This document shows positions 15,000 to 24,069 of a DNA stretch of 33,084 nucleotides, piece by piece. Numbering within the stretch: the stretch's first letter is position 1; each line of letters begins with the position of its first letter. The position numbers were made by a program, and so were the translations under genes. Source of the stretch: an uncultured Pseudoflavonifractor sp. (GTDB lineage: Bacteria; Bacillota; Clostridia; Oscillospirales; Oscillospiraceae); contig CANOHR010000001.1 in assembly GCA_947565875.1 (NCBI GenBank), positions 1 through 33,084 on the forward strand. The letters run 5' to 3'. Below the pieces are notes generated by a model. It searched no databases. It worked only from the letters and a program-made list of their open reading frames with translations, and was not told the origin of the DNA.

Positions 15000-16181
15000 T
15001 TATTCTCCCCATCCGATCCTGATCCGTTCAATACCCTCTACGGCGGCCTTGACCAGAGTCTCCACATCCAGGGCCGCTTCCGCCTCCTCGCACTGCTTCA
15101 AGGTGGGCTTCAGCTTGGGGTGCTTGGGGGTAAAGACGGTGCAGCAATCCTCATAGGGCAGGATGGAGGTCTCAAAGGTGTTGATCTTCCGGGACAGGCG
15201 GACGATCTCCTCTTTATCCATCCCCACCACCGGACGGAAGATGGGAAGGTCGGTGACAGCGCCGGTACAATGCATGGCCTCCATAGTCTGGCTGGCTACC
15301 TGGCCCAGGCTCTCTCCGGTAATGAGAGCCTCCGCCCCCACCCGCTTTGCCACCTGGGCGGAAATGCGCATCATGAACCGGCGCATAAGGATCGTAAAAA
15401 GTTCCTCGGGGCAGGAGCGGCGCAGTTCCTCCTGAATGGCGGTAAAGGGGACCACATGGACCACCAGCCGCCCGGTCCAGGGAGTGAGAAGCTTTGCCAG
15501 GTCCAGCACCTTCTGCTTGGCCTCCTCCGAGGTGTAGGGGTAGGAGAAAAAGTGGACCATTTCCAGGGAAAGGCCCCGCTTGGCCATCATCCAGGAGGCC
15601 ACGGGGGAGTCGATCCCCCCGGAGAGAAGGCTCACTGCCCGGCCTCCCATGCCCACCGGAAGGCCCCCCGCGCCGGGCTCTACATCTCCGTGGACATAGG
15701 CGGCGTCATCCCGGACCTCCACATAGACGGTGAGGTCGGGATGGTGCATGTCGGCGGTCAGGTGTGGATAGGATTCGTCCAATTCTCCACCCAAATACTG
15801 GGCCAATTGAATGGAATTGAGGGGAAAGGTTTTGTCGGAGCGCTTACACTCCACCTTGAAGGTCCTGGCCGCCGCGATCTGGGGGGCCAAAAACTCCCGA
15901 GCGGCGGCAAGCATGGCGTCCTTGTCCTTCTCGCAGGCCCGGCTGCGGCACACCCCCACCGCACCGAAGATCCTTTTCATGGCCTCAAAGGCGGCGTCCA
16001 CATCGCAGGAGGGCTCCAGGGGCTCCACGTAGGTGATGGACTGCTTGGTATATACCTTAAATTTGCCCCCGCAATGCTGGAGCCGTCTTCTGGCATTGGA
16101 CATAAGCTGTTCTTCAAAGTTGTGGCGGTTCAGGCCCTTCAGTACCAGTTCGCCCAGCTTCAAAAGAATGATATCATACAT
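15000..16181 (-). CDS. thiI: tRNA 4-thiouridine sulfurtransferase ThiI
   Basis: 393 residues; adenylates U8 of tRNA and transfers sulfur to it, and in many bacteria also supplies sulfur for the thiamine thiazole. The N-terminal ferredoxin-like part (MYDIILLKLGELVLKGLNRHNFE) and THUMP domain (about 60-165, with FKVECKRSDKTFPLNS) precede the PP-loop pyrophosphatase motif SLLSGGIDSPVASWMMAKRG (184-203). Further on are LITGESLGQVASQT and PYEDCCTVFTPKHP, whose cysteine corresponds to the catalytic core cysteine region. The C-terminal rhodanese domain of the E. coli enzyme is absent, as is usual for Gram-positive ThiI; sulfur would come from a separate cysteine desulfurase not seen here. The start is ATG 16181; upstream in-frame codons overlap the promoter. 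Confidence 0.95.
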   Translation of the reverse strand: MYDIILLKLGELVLKGLNRHNFEEQLMSNARRRLQHCGGKFKVYTKQSITYVEPLEPSCDVDAAFEAMKRIFGAVGVCRSRACEKDKDAMLAAAREFLAPQIAAARTFKVECKRSDKTFPLNSIQLAQYLGGELDESYPHLTADMHHPDLTVYVEVRDDAAYVHGDVEPGAGGLPVGMGGRAVSLLSGGIDSPVASWMMAKRGLSLEMVHFFSYPYTSEEAKQKVLDLAKLLTPWTGRLVVHVVPFTAIQEELRRSCPEELFTILMRRFMMRISAQVAKRVGAEALITGESLGQVASQTMEAMHCTGAVTDLPIFRPVVGMDKEEIVRLSRKINTFETSILPYEDCCTVFTPKHPKLKPTLKQCEEAEAALDVETLVKAAVEGIERIRIGWGE

Positions 16182-16214
16182 GAAAAAGATTCCCCTCTGA
16201 TAAAAGTCAGGGGT

Positions 16215-16243
16215 ATTGTACCACACTTTTTAAGCTTGGGCAA
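16215..16243 (-). promoter_or_regulatory. Promoter of thiI
   Basis: On the minus strand TTGCCC (16243-16238), a 17-base spacer and TACAAT (16220-16215), with an upstream TGG giving an extended -10. It is back-to-back with the promoter of the truncated ABC exporter. Confidence 0.7.
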
Positions 16244-16267
16244 CAGGGGACCGGAAGGGACTTTTTG

Positions 16268-16297
16268 TTGACATCCTCCGTCCCTTTGGGATATACT
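16268..16297 (+). promoter_or_regulatory. Promoter of the truncated ABC exporter gene
   Basis: A perfect TTGACA (16268-16273), an 18-base spacer and TATACT (16292-16297), 34 bases before the ATG. Divergent from thiI. Confidence 0.75.
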
Positions 16298-16331
16298 GGA
16301 GCCTGCGAATATGAAGATACGGAGGCTCGCC

Positions 16332-16500
16332 ATGACGCAGCAAAAAATGAAGCGGAAAAGTCATATTTCCATTTTTCTGTCTTACTATAAGCCCCATATG
16401 TCCGTCTTCCTTTTGGATATGGCCTGCGCTCTGGGTGTGTGTCTCATCGATCTTCTCTTCCCCATCGCCTCCCGCACTGCCCTCAACGAACTGCTGCCCC
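16332..16500 (+). CDS. ABC exporter (permease-ATPase fusion type), N-terminal 56 codons, cut by the fold point
   Basis: MTQQKMKRKSHISIFLSYYK is followed by PHMSVFLLDMACALGVCLIDLLFPIASRTALNELLP. The 'YYKPH...F.lDm.cAl....iDl.fP..sR..l..llP' pattern matches the first transmembrane helix region of MsbA/LmrA-like exporters (ABC_membrane plus ABC_tran, about 570-600 residues) common in Clostridia. ATG 16332 has GGAGG (16321-16325) 6 bases upstream. The sequence becomes its own reverse complement within codon 57, so the remaining ~90% of the gene is missing. The frame continues through antisense sequence to a stop at 16614-16616, which is meaningless. Confidence 0.75.
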
Positions 16501-16669
16501 GGGGCAGCAGTTCGTTGAGGGCAGTGCGGGAGGCGATGGGGAAGAGAAGATCGATGAGACACACACCCAGAGCGCAGGCCATATCCAAAAGGAAGACGGA
16601 CATATGGGGCTTATAGTAAGACAGAAAAATGGAAATATGACTTTTCCGCTTCATTTTTTGCTGCGTCAT
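16501..16669 (-). CDS. Mirror copy of the truncated ABC exporter start
   Basis: The same 56 codons in the opposite direction. The two truncated copies converge tail-to-tail at the fold point and share the split CGG codon. Confidence 0.75.
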
Positions 16670-16703
16670 GGCGAGCCTCCGTATCTTCATATTCGCAGGC
16701 TCC

Positions 16704-16733
16704 AGTATATCCCAAAGGGACGGAGGATGTCAA
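16704..16733 (-). promoter_or_regulatory. Mirror copy: ABC exporter promoter
   Basis: TTGACA-N18-TATACT on the minus strand, mirror of 16268-16297. Confidence 0.72.
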
Positions 16734-16757
16734 CAAAAAGTCCCTTCCGGTCCCCTG

Positions 16758-16786
16758 TTGCCCAAGCTTAAAAAGTGTGGTACAAT
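16758..16786 (+). promoter_or_regulatory. Mirror copy: thiI promoter
   Basis: TTGCCC (16758-16763), a 17-base spacer and TACAAT (16781-16786) with TGG upstream of the -10. Confidence 0.7.
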
Positions 16787-16819
16787 ACCCCTGACTTTTA
16801 TCAGAGGGGAATCTTTTTC

Positions 16820-18001
16820 ATGTATGATATCATTCTTTTGAAGCTGGGCGAACTGGTACTGAAGGGCCTGAACCGCCACAACTTTGAAGAACAGCTTATG
16901 TCCAATGCCAGAAGACGGCTCCAGCATTGCGGGGGCAAATTTAAGGTATATACCAAGCAGTCCATCACCTACGTGGAGCCCCTGGAGCCCTCCTGCGATG
17001 TGGACGCCGCCTTTGAGGCCATGAAAAGGATCTTCGGTGCGGTGGGGGTGTGCCGCAGCCGGGCCTGCGAGAAGGACAAGGACGCCATGCTTGCCGCCGC
17101 TCGGGAGTTTTTGGCCCCCCAGATCGCGGCGGCCAGGACCTTCAAGGTGGAGTGTAAGCGCTCCGACAAAACCTTTCCCCTCAATTCCATTCAATTGGCC
17201 CAGTATTTGGGTGGAGAATTGGACGAATCCTATCCACACCTGACCGCCGACATGCACCATCCCGACCTCACCGTCTATGTGGAGGTCCGGGATGACGCCG
17301 CCTATGTCCACGGAGATGTAGAGCCCGGCGCGGGGGGCCTTCCGGTGGGCATGGGAGGCCGGGCAGTGAGCCTTCTCTCCGGGGGGATCGACTCCCCCGT
17401 GGCCTCCTGGATGATGGCCAAGCGGGGCCTTTCCCTGGAAATGGTCCACTTTTTCTCCTACCCCTACACCTCGGAGGAGGCCAAGCAGAAGGTGCTGGAC
17501 CTGGCAAAGCTTCTCACTCCCTGGACCGGGCGGCTGGTGGTCCATGTGGTCCCCTTTACCGCCATTCAGGAGGAACTGCGCCGCTCCTGCCCCGAGGAAC
17601 TTTTTACGATCCTTATGCGCCGGTTCATGATGCGCATTTCCGCCCAGGTGGCAAAGCGGGTGGGGGCGGAGGCTCTCATTACCGGAGAGAGCCTGGGCCA
17701 GGTAGCCAGCCAGACTATGGAGGCCATGCATTGTACCGGCGCTGTCACCGACCTTCCCATCTTCCGTCCGGTGGTGGGGATGGATAAAGAGGAGATCGTC
17801 CGCCTGTCCCGGAAGATCAACACCTTTGAGACCTCCATCCTGCCCTATGAGGATTGCTGCACCGTCTTTACCCCCAAGCACCCCAAGCTGAAGCCCACCT
17901 TGAAGCAGTGCGAGGAGGCGGAAGCGGCCCTGGATGTGGAGACTCTGGTCAAGGCCGCCGTAGAGGGTATTGAACGGATCAGGATCGGATGGGGAGAATA
18001 A
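16820..18001 (+). CDS. thiI: Mirror copy: tRNA sulfurtransferase ThiI
   Basis: A complete 393-residue copy identical to the minus-strand gene at 15000-16181, with THUMP domain and the SGGIDSP PP-loop. Here the ATG is at 16820, 34 bases after the -10 box. Likely the same gene seen twice. Confidence 0.94.
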   Translation: MYDIILLKLGELVLKGLNRHNFEEQLMSNARRRLQHCGGKFKVYTKQSITYVEPLEPSCDVDAAFEAMKRIFGAVGVCRSRACEKDKDAMLAAAREFLAPQIAAARTFKVECKRSDKTFPLNSIQLAQYLGGELDESYPHLTADMHHPDLTVYVEVRDDAAYVHGDVEPGAGGLPVGMGGRAVSLLSGGIDSPVASWMMAKRGLSLEMVHFFSYPYTSEEAKQKVLDLAKLLTPWTGRLVVHVVPFTAIQEELRRSCPEELFTILMRRFMMRISAQVAKRVGAEALITGESLGQVASQTMEAMHCTGAVTDLPIFRPVVGMDKEEIVRLSRKINTFETSILPYEDCCTVFTPKHPKLKPTLKQCEEAEAALDVETLVKAAVEGIERIRIGWGE

Positions 18002-18018
18002 GGGGACACGATACGGGG

Positions 18019-18052
18019 AAAGGACCGTCTCTTGCGGGAGGCGGTCCTTTTT
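18019..18052 (+). terminator. Mirror copy: thiI terminator
   Basis: AAAGGACCG/CGGTCCTTT stem with T-run, 17 bases after the stop. Confidence 0.85.
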
Positions 18053-18131
18053 CATGGATAATTCCGGAATATGCAGGAGCCATATTCAAACAGAAACAAG
18101 AAAAACTGGTGGTTTTGGATATATTATTGCT

Positions 18132-18160
18132 TTGATTTTTCTCCTTAAGGCATGTATACT
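18132..18160 (+). promoter_or_regulatory. Mirror copy: SLH gene promoter
   Basis: TTGATT-N17-TATACT. Confidence 0.75.
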
Positions 18161-18214
18161 GAGCCCTGTTCTGAAGAGTCTTGTATGCCAGTGCCAATGA
18201 AAGGAGTACATCTT

Positions 18215-19627
18215 ATGAAAAAAATCAAGCTTTTGCCCGCCCTTCTCAGCGCCGCCATGGTCTTTTCCCTGGCCGCTGTTCCCACCTTTGCGGAGAAAGC
18301 GCCCGGCGCCTTCGGCGATATGGAGGGCCATTGGAGCGCCGAGGCTGTAGAGCGGTGGTCCGAGGCCGGGATCCTGCACGGAGACGAAAACGGCAATTTT
18401 CTGCCGGACAAGGAGATGACCCGCGCCGAGTTTGCCCAAATGCTGGTGAACCTGATGGGGTATCCCGATAAGGCGGAAAACCGATACGCCGACGTCCCCG
18501 CCGACGCCTGGTATGCCGACGCCGTTTTGAAGCTGACTGCCGCCGGGATCATGGAGGGAGATGGCTCCAACGCCATGCCCGACGCCTCCATCAGCCGGGA
18601 GCAAGCCGCCGTACTGCTGTGCCGGGCCCTGAGCCTGGACCCCAGCGCCGATGCCAAGATCCCCTTTGACGACGCAGGACAGGTCTCCGACTGGGCAAAG
18701 GAGGCGGTAGCCGCCCTGTCCGAGCGGGCTATGATTGCGGGAGTGGGGGAAAACAGCTTTGCCCCTGCCCAAAATATTAACCGGGCCAGCGTAGCCCAGA
18801 TGGTAAGCAATATGGTTTCCGACTACGTGACCGAGAATGGCGCTGTCCTTACCGGGGAACGGAAGGGAGTCGTTATCATTGCCGCCAGGGATGTAAAAGT
18901 GGAGAACGCCGACCTTGCCGAGCCTTTGATCCTGGCTCCCAAGGCCGCCGGCGCGGCCGTGACACTGGCCGGAGAGACCCATGCCGCCCAGGTGATCCTG
19001 GCCGCCAGGGGCGGAAAGCTGTCCCTGGAAAAGGAGGCTTCCGCCCAGGCCGTCACCGTGGAAGCCCATGAAGTGGAACTGGCCGTGGCCCAGGGAGGCA
19101 GCATCAACGTCCCCAACCTTCCCCAGCATGGAGAATATTTCTATACCGGTAAGTGGACCTACACTCTGGAGGGAGATACCGCCGTCTATGAGGCCCAGAG
19201 CGGCGACGCCCTTGAGAATGTGGCCGCGGATCTGCTCCTTATTCCCCAGGCTTATGAGGTGAAACAGGCCGCCCCGGCAGAGCTTACCTACACCTGTGAG
19301 GATGACACCCTCCTTATCACGGTGGAGGGAGAGGATACGCTGGTCATGAACACCTATGAGGTGAGCGCCGACGCCGTGAGAGTGGAGGTGGGGATCGAAT
19401 ACACCCAGCCCGAGGGCGCTGCAAAGTTGGCCACCGCCGACACCCTGGAGGGACTGGGTGCCGCCCAGAGCGCCGCCCCCGAGGCCCAGACCTTCTTTGT
19501 ACCCTTTGGTAAGGAGGGGACTTTGACCCGGTACCTGCTGTGGACAGATGAGCAGGGAAAGATCCTGGAGGTGAACAGGGTCACGGTGCGGCTCACCGTG
19601 GATCCCGAAAAGCCGAAGGATATGTAA
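18215..19627 (+). CDS. Mirror copy: SLH-domain surface protein
   Basis: 470 residues, identical to 13374-14786: signal peptide, three SLH repeats and an unrecognised C-terminal region. AAAGGAG (18200-18206) precedes the ATG by 8 bases. Confidence 0.9.
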   Translation: MKKIKLLPALLSAAMVFSLAAVPTFAEKAPGAFGDMEGHWSAEAVERWSEAGILHGDENGNFLPDKEMTRAEFAQMLVNLMGYPDKAENRYADVPADAWYADAVLKLTAAGIMEGDGSNAMPDASISREQAAVLLCRALSLDPSADAKIPFDDAGQVSDWAKEAVAALSERAMIAGVGENSFAPAQNINRASVAQMVSNMVSDYVTENGAVLTGERKGVVIIAARDVKVENADLAEPLILAPKAAGAAVTLAGETHAAQVILAARGGKLSLEKEASAQAVTVEAHEVELAVAQGGSINVPNLPQHGEYFYTGKWTYTLEGDTAVYEAQSGDALENVAADLLLIPQAYEVKQAAPAELTYTCEDDTLLITVEGEDTLVMNTYEVSADAVRVEVGIEYTQPEGAAKLATADTLEGLGAAQSAAPEAQTFFVPFGKEGTLTRYLLWTDEQGKILEVNRVTVRLTVDPEKPKDM

Positions 19628-19650
19628 GTAAGCCCTAACGTACAACGCAG

Positions 19651-19684
19651 AGAGCGGCGGCCCTGTTGGGCCGCCGCTCTTTTT
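19651..19684 (+). terminator. Mirror copy: SLH gene terminator
   Basis: AGAGCGGCGGCCC, TGTT loop, GGGCCGCCGCTCT, then TTTT. Confidence 0.93.
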
Positions 19685-19736
19685 GCGGGAAAAGGACAGA
19701 TCAAAGCGCTTTTTCCTTTTCGTTTTCTCCTTTTTG

Positions 19737-19745
19737 TGGTATACT
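19737..19745 (+). promoter_or_regulatory. Mirror copy: cinA extended -10
   Basis: TGGTATACT, 33 bases before the cinA ATG. Confidence 0.6.
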
Positions 19746-19778
19746 ACATTTACTTTCCATTTTCAGGGGGGCTTCTTT

Positions 19779-21038
19779 ATGTCTCATACCGCCGAACTGA
19801 TCGCCGTGGGGACCGAACTGCTGCTGGGCAATATCGCCAACACCGACGCCCAGATGCTCTCCAAGGAGTTATCCGCCCTGGGGATCAATGTATTTCACCA
19901 CAGCGTGGTAGGGGATAACCCCCAGCGGCTCAAAGAGGTGGTGGAGATCGCCCGGAAGCGCTCCGACCTTATCATAACCACCGGGGGGCTGGGGCCCACC
20001 TGTGATGATCTGACCAAGAACGTACTTGCGGAATGCTTTGGGAAAAAGCTGGTTTACAACCGGGAGGCCGCCCTGCGCCTGGAAGCCTATTTTCGCAAGC
20101 TGCACCCCGAAAGCGGGACCATGACGGAAAATAACTACCAGCAGGCCTTCCTTCCCGAAGGCTGCGTCCCCTTTCAGAACGACTGGGGCACCGCTCCCGG
20201 CTGCGGCTTTGAGGCGGACGGTGTGCGCGTCATTATGCTCCCCGGTCCCCCCAGCGAGTGCGGCCCCATGTTCCGGGAACGGGCGGTCCCCTTCCTACAG
20301 GACTGTACCGAAGGGGCAATCGTCAGCCGGACCCTGCGGATCTTCGGCATGGGGGAATCCGCTGTAGAAGCCCAGCTTCGGGATCAAATGAACGCCATGA
20401 GGAATCCCACTCTGGCCCCCTACGCCAAGGAGGGGGAGGTGGAACTGCGCCTTACTGCCAAGGCGGAGACGGCGGAGACGGCCCAGGCTCTGATCGCCCC
20501 GGCAGAGGCCGCCCTGCGCAAGCGCTTTGGGGATCTGATCTACGGTGTGGACGTTCCCTCTCTGGAACATGTATGCCTGGAACTGCTGAAGGAAAAGGAA
20601 CTTACCGTCTCGGTGGCGGAAAGCTGTACGGGAGGACTGCTGGCCCAGCGGTTTACCGATCTTTCCGGGGCCTCGGCAGCTTTTAAGGGAGGCGTTGTCA
20701 GCTATTGGAGCCAGGTAAAGCACGACGTACTGGCTGTCCCCAACGACCTTTTGTTTCAGTACGGCGCCGTCTCCGAGCCTGCGGCACGGGCCATGGCCGA
20801 GGGGGTGCGGACCCTTACAGGCTCTGACCTGGCCCTGGCCGTTACCGGAGTGGCGGGCCCCGATCCCGACGAGAGAGGAAACCCTGTGGGGCTTGTCTAC
20901 ATAGCCGTGGCAGGACAGGGAGAGACTTATGTTCGGGTGATCCACGCCGCAGGGAGCCGACAGCGGATCCGTTATACCTCCGCCAGCCACGCCTTGGATC
21001 TTTTGCGGCGGCGGCTGGAGGGACTGGAGATGGCTTGA
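19779..21038 (+). CDS. cinA: Mirror copy: CinA
   Basis: 419 residues, identical to the minus-strand gene at 11963-13222; both the MoCF-like and the NMN-deamidase domains are intact (AESCTGG motif). Confidence 0.94.
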   Translation: MSHTAELIAVGTELLLGNIANTDAQMLSKELSALGINVFHHSVVGDNPQRLKEVVEIARKRSDLIITTGGLGPTCDDLTKNVLAECFGKKLVYNREAALRLEAYFRKLHPESGTMTENNYQQAFLPEGCVPFQNDWGTAPGCGFEADGVRVIMLPGPPSECGPMFRERAVPFLQDCTEGAIVSRTLRIFGMGESAVEAQLRDQMNAMRNPTLAPYAKEGEVELRLTAKAETAETAQALIAPAEAALRKRFGDLIYGVDVPSLEHVCLELLKEKELTVSVAESCTGGLLAQRFTDLSGASAAFKGGVVSYWSQVKHDVLAVPNDLLFQYGAVSEPAARAMAEGVRTLTGSDLALAVTGVAGPDPDERGNPVGLVYIAVAGQGETYVRVIHAAGSRQRIRYTSASHALDLLRRRLEGLEMA

Positions 21039-21088
21039 GTGCCCAAAGAGGTCTTTTTTAAAAACCTCCTTCAAACTTTGCCTTTATC

Positions 21089-21117
21089 TTGACATTTTTC
21101 AGGAAATCGGTTATTCT
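21089..21117 (+). promoter_or_regulatory. Mirror copy: promoter of the BlaI-family gene
   Basis: TTGACA-N17-TATTCT. Confidence 0.75.
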
Positions 21118-21160
21118 AAAGTATGATAGACACATAAAATGAGGAATCGAGGGGTCGTAT

Positions 21161-21496
21161 ATGTCTGATTACGCCAGCCGCCGCATTTCCGAAGCGGAAC
21201 TCTCCGTGATGGAGGCCCTTTGGGACACAGGTACGGCTATGACCGCCAAAGATTTGCAGATCACCCTGAAGGAACGCCGGGACTGGGAGCGCACCACCGT
21301 CCGTTCCCTGCTGACCCGGCTCCAGGAAAAGGGTTCGGTGCTGGTGTCCAAAGAGAACGATGTGGCCACCTACACCCCCGCCTTTACTAAAGAAGAGTAT
21401 GGCTGGGACTTGGCCGAGGTGCTGGTCCAGCGGCTCTACGACGGGGACGCCGCCGCTTTGGTGACCACCCTGAGGGCTCACGGCCTGTTGGCCTGA
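21161..21496 (+). CDS. Mirror copy: BlaI/MecI-family repressor
   Basis: 111 residues, identical to 11505-11840; winged-helix repressor without a BlaR1-like partner nearby. Confidence 0.88.
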   Translation: MSDYASRRISEAELSVMEALWDTGTAMTAKDLQITLKERRDWERTTVRSLLTRLQEKGSVLVSKENDVATYTPAFTKEEYGWDLAEVLVQRLYDGDAAALVTTLRAHGLLA

Positions 21497-21512
21497 TCTG
21501 TCCGGGATCCAT

Positions 21513-21559
21513 AACGGAACGTATTTTTGCAAACAAAAATACGTTCCGTTCTTCTTTTT
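21513..21559 (+). terminator. Mirror copy: BlaI-family gene terminator
   Basis: A 17-bp stem AACGGAACGTATTTTTG/CAAAAATACGTTCCGTT with CAAA loop and CTTCTTTTT tail. Confidence 0.9.
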
Positions 21560-21572
21560 GTGTATAAAACCG

Positions 21573-21601
21573 TTGATTTTCCACAGATCAAAGTGTATAA
21601 T
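21573..21601 (+). promoter_or_regulatory. Mirror copy: typA-ridA promoter
   Basis: TTGATT (21573-21578), a 17-base spacer and TATAAT (21596-21601). Confidence 0.75.
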
Positions 21602-21659
21602 ACCAGCTTGTGTAAAGATTTTTCTATTTTGGATCACAAAAGATTTGAGGTGCGTGAAT

Positions 21660-23486
21660 TTGCAGAACGAGAAACTACGCAACGTAGCCATCATTGCCCA
21701 CGTAGATCACGGCAAGACTACGCTGGTGGACGAGATGCTCAAGCAGGGTGGTATTTACCGGGAAAACCAGGCTACCGTGGACCGGGTCATGGACTCAGGG
21801 GACCTGGAGCGGGAGAGGGGCATTACCATCCTGGCCAAAAATACCGCCGTTCACTATAAGGACACCAAGATCAATATTGTGGACACCCCGGGCCACGCCG
21901 ACTTTGGCGGTGAGGTGGAGCGGATCCTGAAGATGGTCAACGGCGTCATCCTTTTGGTGGACGCCGCCGAGGGCCCCATGCCCCAGACCCGGTTCGTACT
22001 GAGCCGCGCTTTGGAGCTGGGCCACCGGGTCATTGTGGTGGTCAACAAGATCGACCGGCCCGACCAGCGGATCCACGAGGTAGTGGATGAAGTTTTGGAG
22101 CTTTTGCTGGACCTGGACGCTACCGACGAGCAGCTGGACTCTCCCATGCTCTTCTGCTCCGGTCGGCAAGGGACCGCCAGCTACTCCCCCGACGCCCCCG
22201 GCACCGATCTGACCCCCCTCTTCGACACCATTCTGGACTATATCCCCGCCCCCGAGGCAGACGACAGCGCCCCCTTCCAGATGCTGGTGAGTTCCATTGA
22301 CTACAACGAGTTCGTGGGCCGGATCGCCGTGGGCCGGATCGAGAGGGGCGTTATCCGTCAGAACGATGAGATCGCGGTATGCAACTTCCACTCTCCCGAC
22401 TCTCCTCCCCAGAAGGCCAAGGCCACCGCTATCTACCAGTTTGACGGACTGGGGAAGGTCCCCACTGCCGAGGCTTCCGCCGGTAACATTATTGCCATGA
22501 GCGGCATTGGAGATATCACCATCGGCGACACCATCTGCGCTCCCTCTGCCGTGGAACCCATCGAGTTTGTAAAGATCTCCGCTCCCACCATGGAGATGAC
22601 CTTCTCGGTGAACGACTCCCCCTTCGCCGGGCGGGAAGGCAAGTTCGTCACCTCCCGGCAGCTTCGGGAGCGGCTGTTCCGGGAGACGCTGAAGGACGTG
22701 TCCCTCCGGGTAAGCGAGGTGGAAAACTCCACCGACTCCTTTAACGTAGCCGGTCGGGGAGAGATGAGCCTTTCTATCCTTATGGAGACCATGCGCCGGG
22801 AGGGCTATGAGTTTCAGGTCTCTCCCCCCCGGGTCCTTTTCCAGGAGATCGACGGCAAGAAGTGCGAGCCCATCGAGCGCCTGGTGGTAGACGTGCCCGC
22901 CGACTGCGTAGGCAGCGTCATTGAGGCCATCGGTAAGCGGAAGGGGGACATGCTGGACATGACCCCCGTGGGCGACCGGATGAAGGTCCAGTTCCTGGTT
23001 CCCTCCCGGGGCCTTTTCGGCTACCGCAATGAGTTTTTGACCGCCACCAAGGGAGAGGGCATCATGGCCTCTGTCTTTGAAGAGTACGCTCCCATGAAGG
23101 GGGAGATCGCCCGGCGGAATACCGGGAGCCTGGTGGCCTTTGAAACGGGCGAGGCGGTGACCTACGGCCTCTTCAACGCCCAGGAGCGGGGCGCCCTCTT
23201 TATCGGGGCGGGCACCCCCGTCTACGCGGGCATGATCGTGGGCGAGTGCCCCAAGCAGGAGGACATTTCGGTAAACGTCTGTAAGAAAAAGCAGCTGACC
23301 AACATGCGGGCTTCCGGCTCCGACGACGCTCTCCGGCTGGTACCCCCCCGCCAGATGAGTCTGGAACAGGACCTGGAGTTCCTGGCCGACGACGAGCTTT
23401 TGGAGTGTACCCCGGAAAACCTCCGCCTCCGCAAGCGCATCCTGGACCATAGCGCCCGGATGCGGGAAGCCAGCAAGAAGAAATAA
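21660..23486 (+). CDS. typA: Mirror copy: GTPase TypA/BipA
   Basis: 608 residues from the TTG at 21660, with GAGG at 21647-21650. Identical to 9515-11341; G1 HVDHGKTT, DTPGHADF and NKID motifs are present. Confidence 0.94.
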   Translation: MQNEKLRNVAIIAHVDHGKTTLVDEMLKQGGIYRENQATVDRVMDSGDLERERGITILAKNTAVHYKDTKINIVDTPGHADFGGEVERILKMVNGVILLVDAAEGPMPQTRFVLSRALELGHRVIVVVNKIDRPDQRIHEVVDEVLELLLDLDATDEQLDSPMLFCSGRQGTASYSPDAPGTDLTPLFDTILDYIPAPEADDSAPFQMLVSSIDYNEFVGRIAVGRIERGVIRQNDEIAVCNFHSPDSPPQKAKATAIYQFDGLGKVPTAEASAGNIIAMSGIGDITIGDTICAPSAVEPIEFVKISAPTMEMTFSVNDSPFAGREGKFVTSRQLRERLFRETLKDVSLRVSEVENSTDSFNVAGRGEMSLSILMETMRREGYEFQVSPPRVLFQEIDGKKCEPIERLVVDVPADCVGSVIEAIGKRKGDMLDMTPVGDRMKVQFLVPSRGLFGYRNEFLTATKGEGIMASVFEEYAPMKGEIARRNTGSLVAFETGEAVTYGLFNAQERGALFIGAGTPVYAGMIVGECPKQEDISVNVCKKKQLTNMRASGSDDALRLVPPRQMSLEQDLEFLADDELLECTPENLRLRKRILDHSARMREASKKK

Positions 23487-23500
23487 GGGAGGACCCTGGG

Positions 23501-23878
23501 ATGAATAAGACCATTGCCACTTCCGTAGCCCCCGCAGCGGTAGGCCCCTATTGCCAGGCCAAGCTGTGCGGCAATACTCTCTACACCTCCGGCCAACTGG
23601 GGCTTGTCCCCACCACCGGCAAGCTGGCCGAGGGAGGCGTTGAGGCCCAGGCCCGACAGGCCCTGGAAAACATCGGAGCCGTTTTGCGTGAGGCGGGCAT
23701 GGACTACGGCGACGTAGCCAAGACCACCTGCTTCCTGGCGGACATTGGAGATTTTGCCGCCTTCAACGGCGTCTACGCCCAATTTTTCCAGGGAGAGGTC
23801 CCCGCCCGGTCCTGCTTTCAGGTAGCCGCCCTTCCCCTGGGGGCTTTGGTGGAGATCGAGTGCATTGCGGTAAAATAA
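23501..23878 (+). CDS. ridA: Mirror copy: RidA
   Basis: 125 residues, identical to 9123-9500, beginning 14 bases after the typA stop. Confidence 0.93.
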   Translation: MNKTIATSVAPAAVGPYCQAKLCGNTLYTSGQLGLVPTTGKLAEGGVEAQARQALENIGAVLREAGMDYGDVAKTTCFLADIGDFAAFNGVYAQFFQGEVPARSCFQVAALPLGALVEIECIAVK

Positions 23879-23888
23879 GATCAGATCA

Positions 23889-23925
23889 TGAAAAAGCTCC
23901 CCGCCGTTGGCGGGGAGCTTTTTCA
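23889..23925. terminator. Mirror copy: bidirectional terminator
   Basis: The 16-bp stem with A-run and T-run between convergent ridA and MFS genes. Confidence 0.92.
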
Positions 23926-24000
23926 GCGTCTATTTTATTTTTAGGGCAGTACAGGGCCAAAGACCGGGCGGATGATATCCGACGCCTGCGTTTATTAAGA

Positions 24001-24032
24001 CCGTAGGGCGGGACGCCCTGGCCCGCCGCCCT
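24001..24032. repeat. Mirror copy: GTAGGGCG extragenic repeat
   Basis: CCGTAGGGCGGGACGCCCTG and following bases, mirror of 8969-9000. Confidence 0.7.
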
Positions 24033-24069
24033 GTCTGGTGCCTCATTATAGCGCCGATACCGGCAGCGA

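Noticed and set aside
16450..16550. Resolved hairpin-telomere (protelomerase) site at the centre
   Set aside because: The centre is coding, GC-rich and mid-codon, with no secondary dyads typical of telomere resolvase sites and no resolvase gene in the window.
16311..16616. A 101-codon frame crossing the palindrome centre
   Set aside because: Its first half is the ABC exporter start and its second half is the antisense of the same DNA, so it is a product of the fold point.
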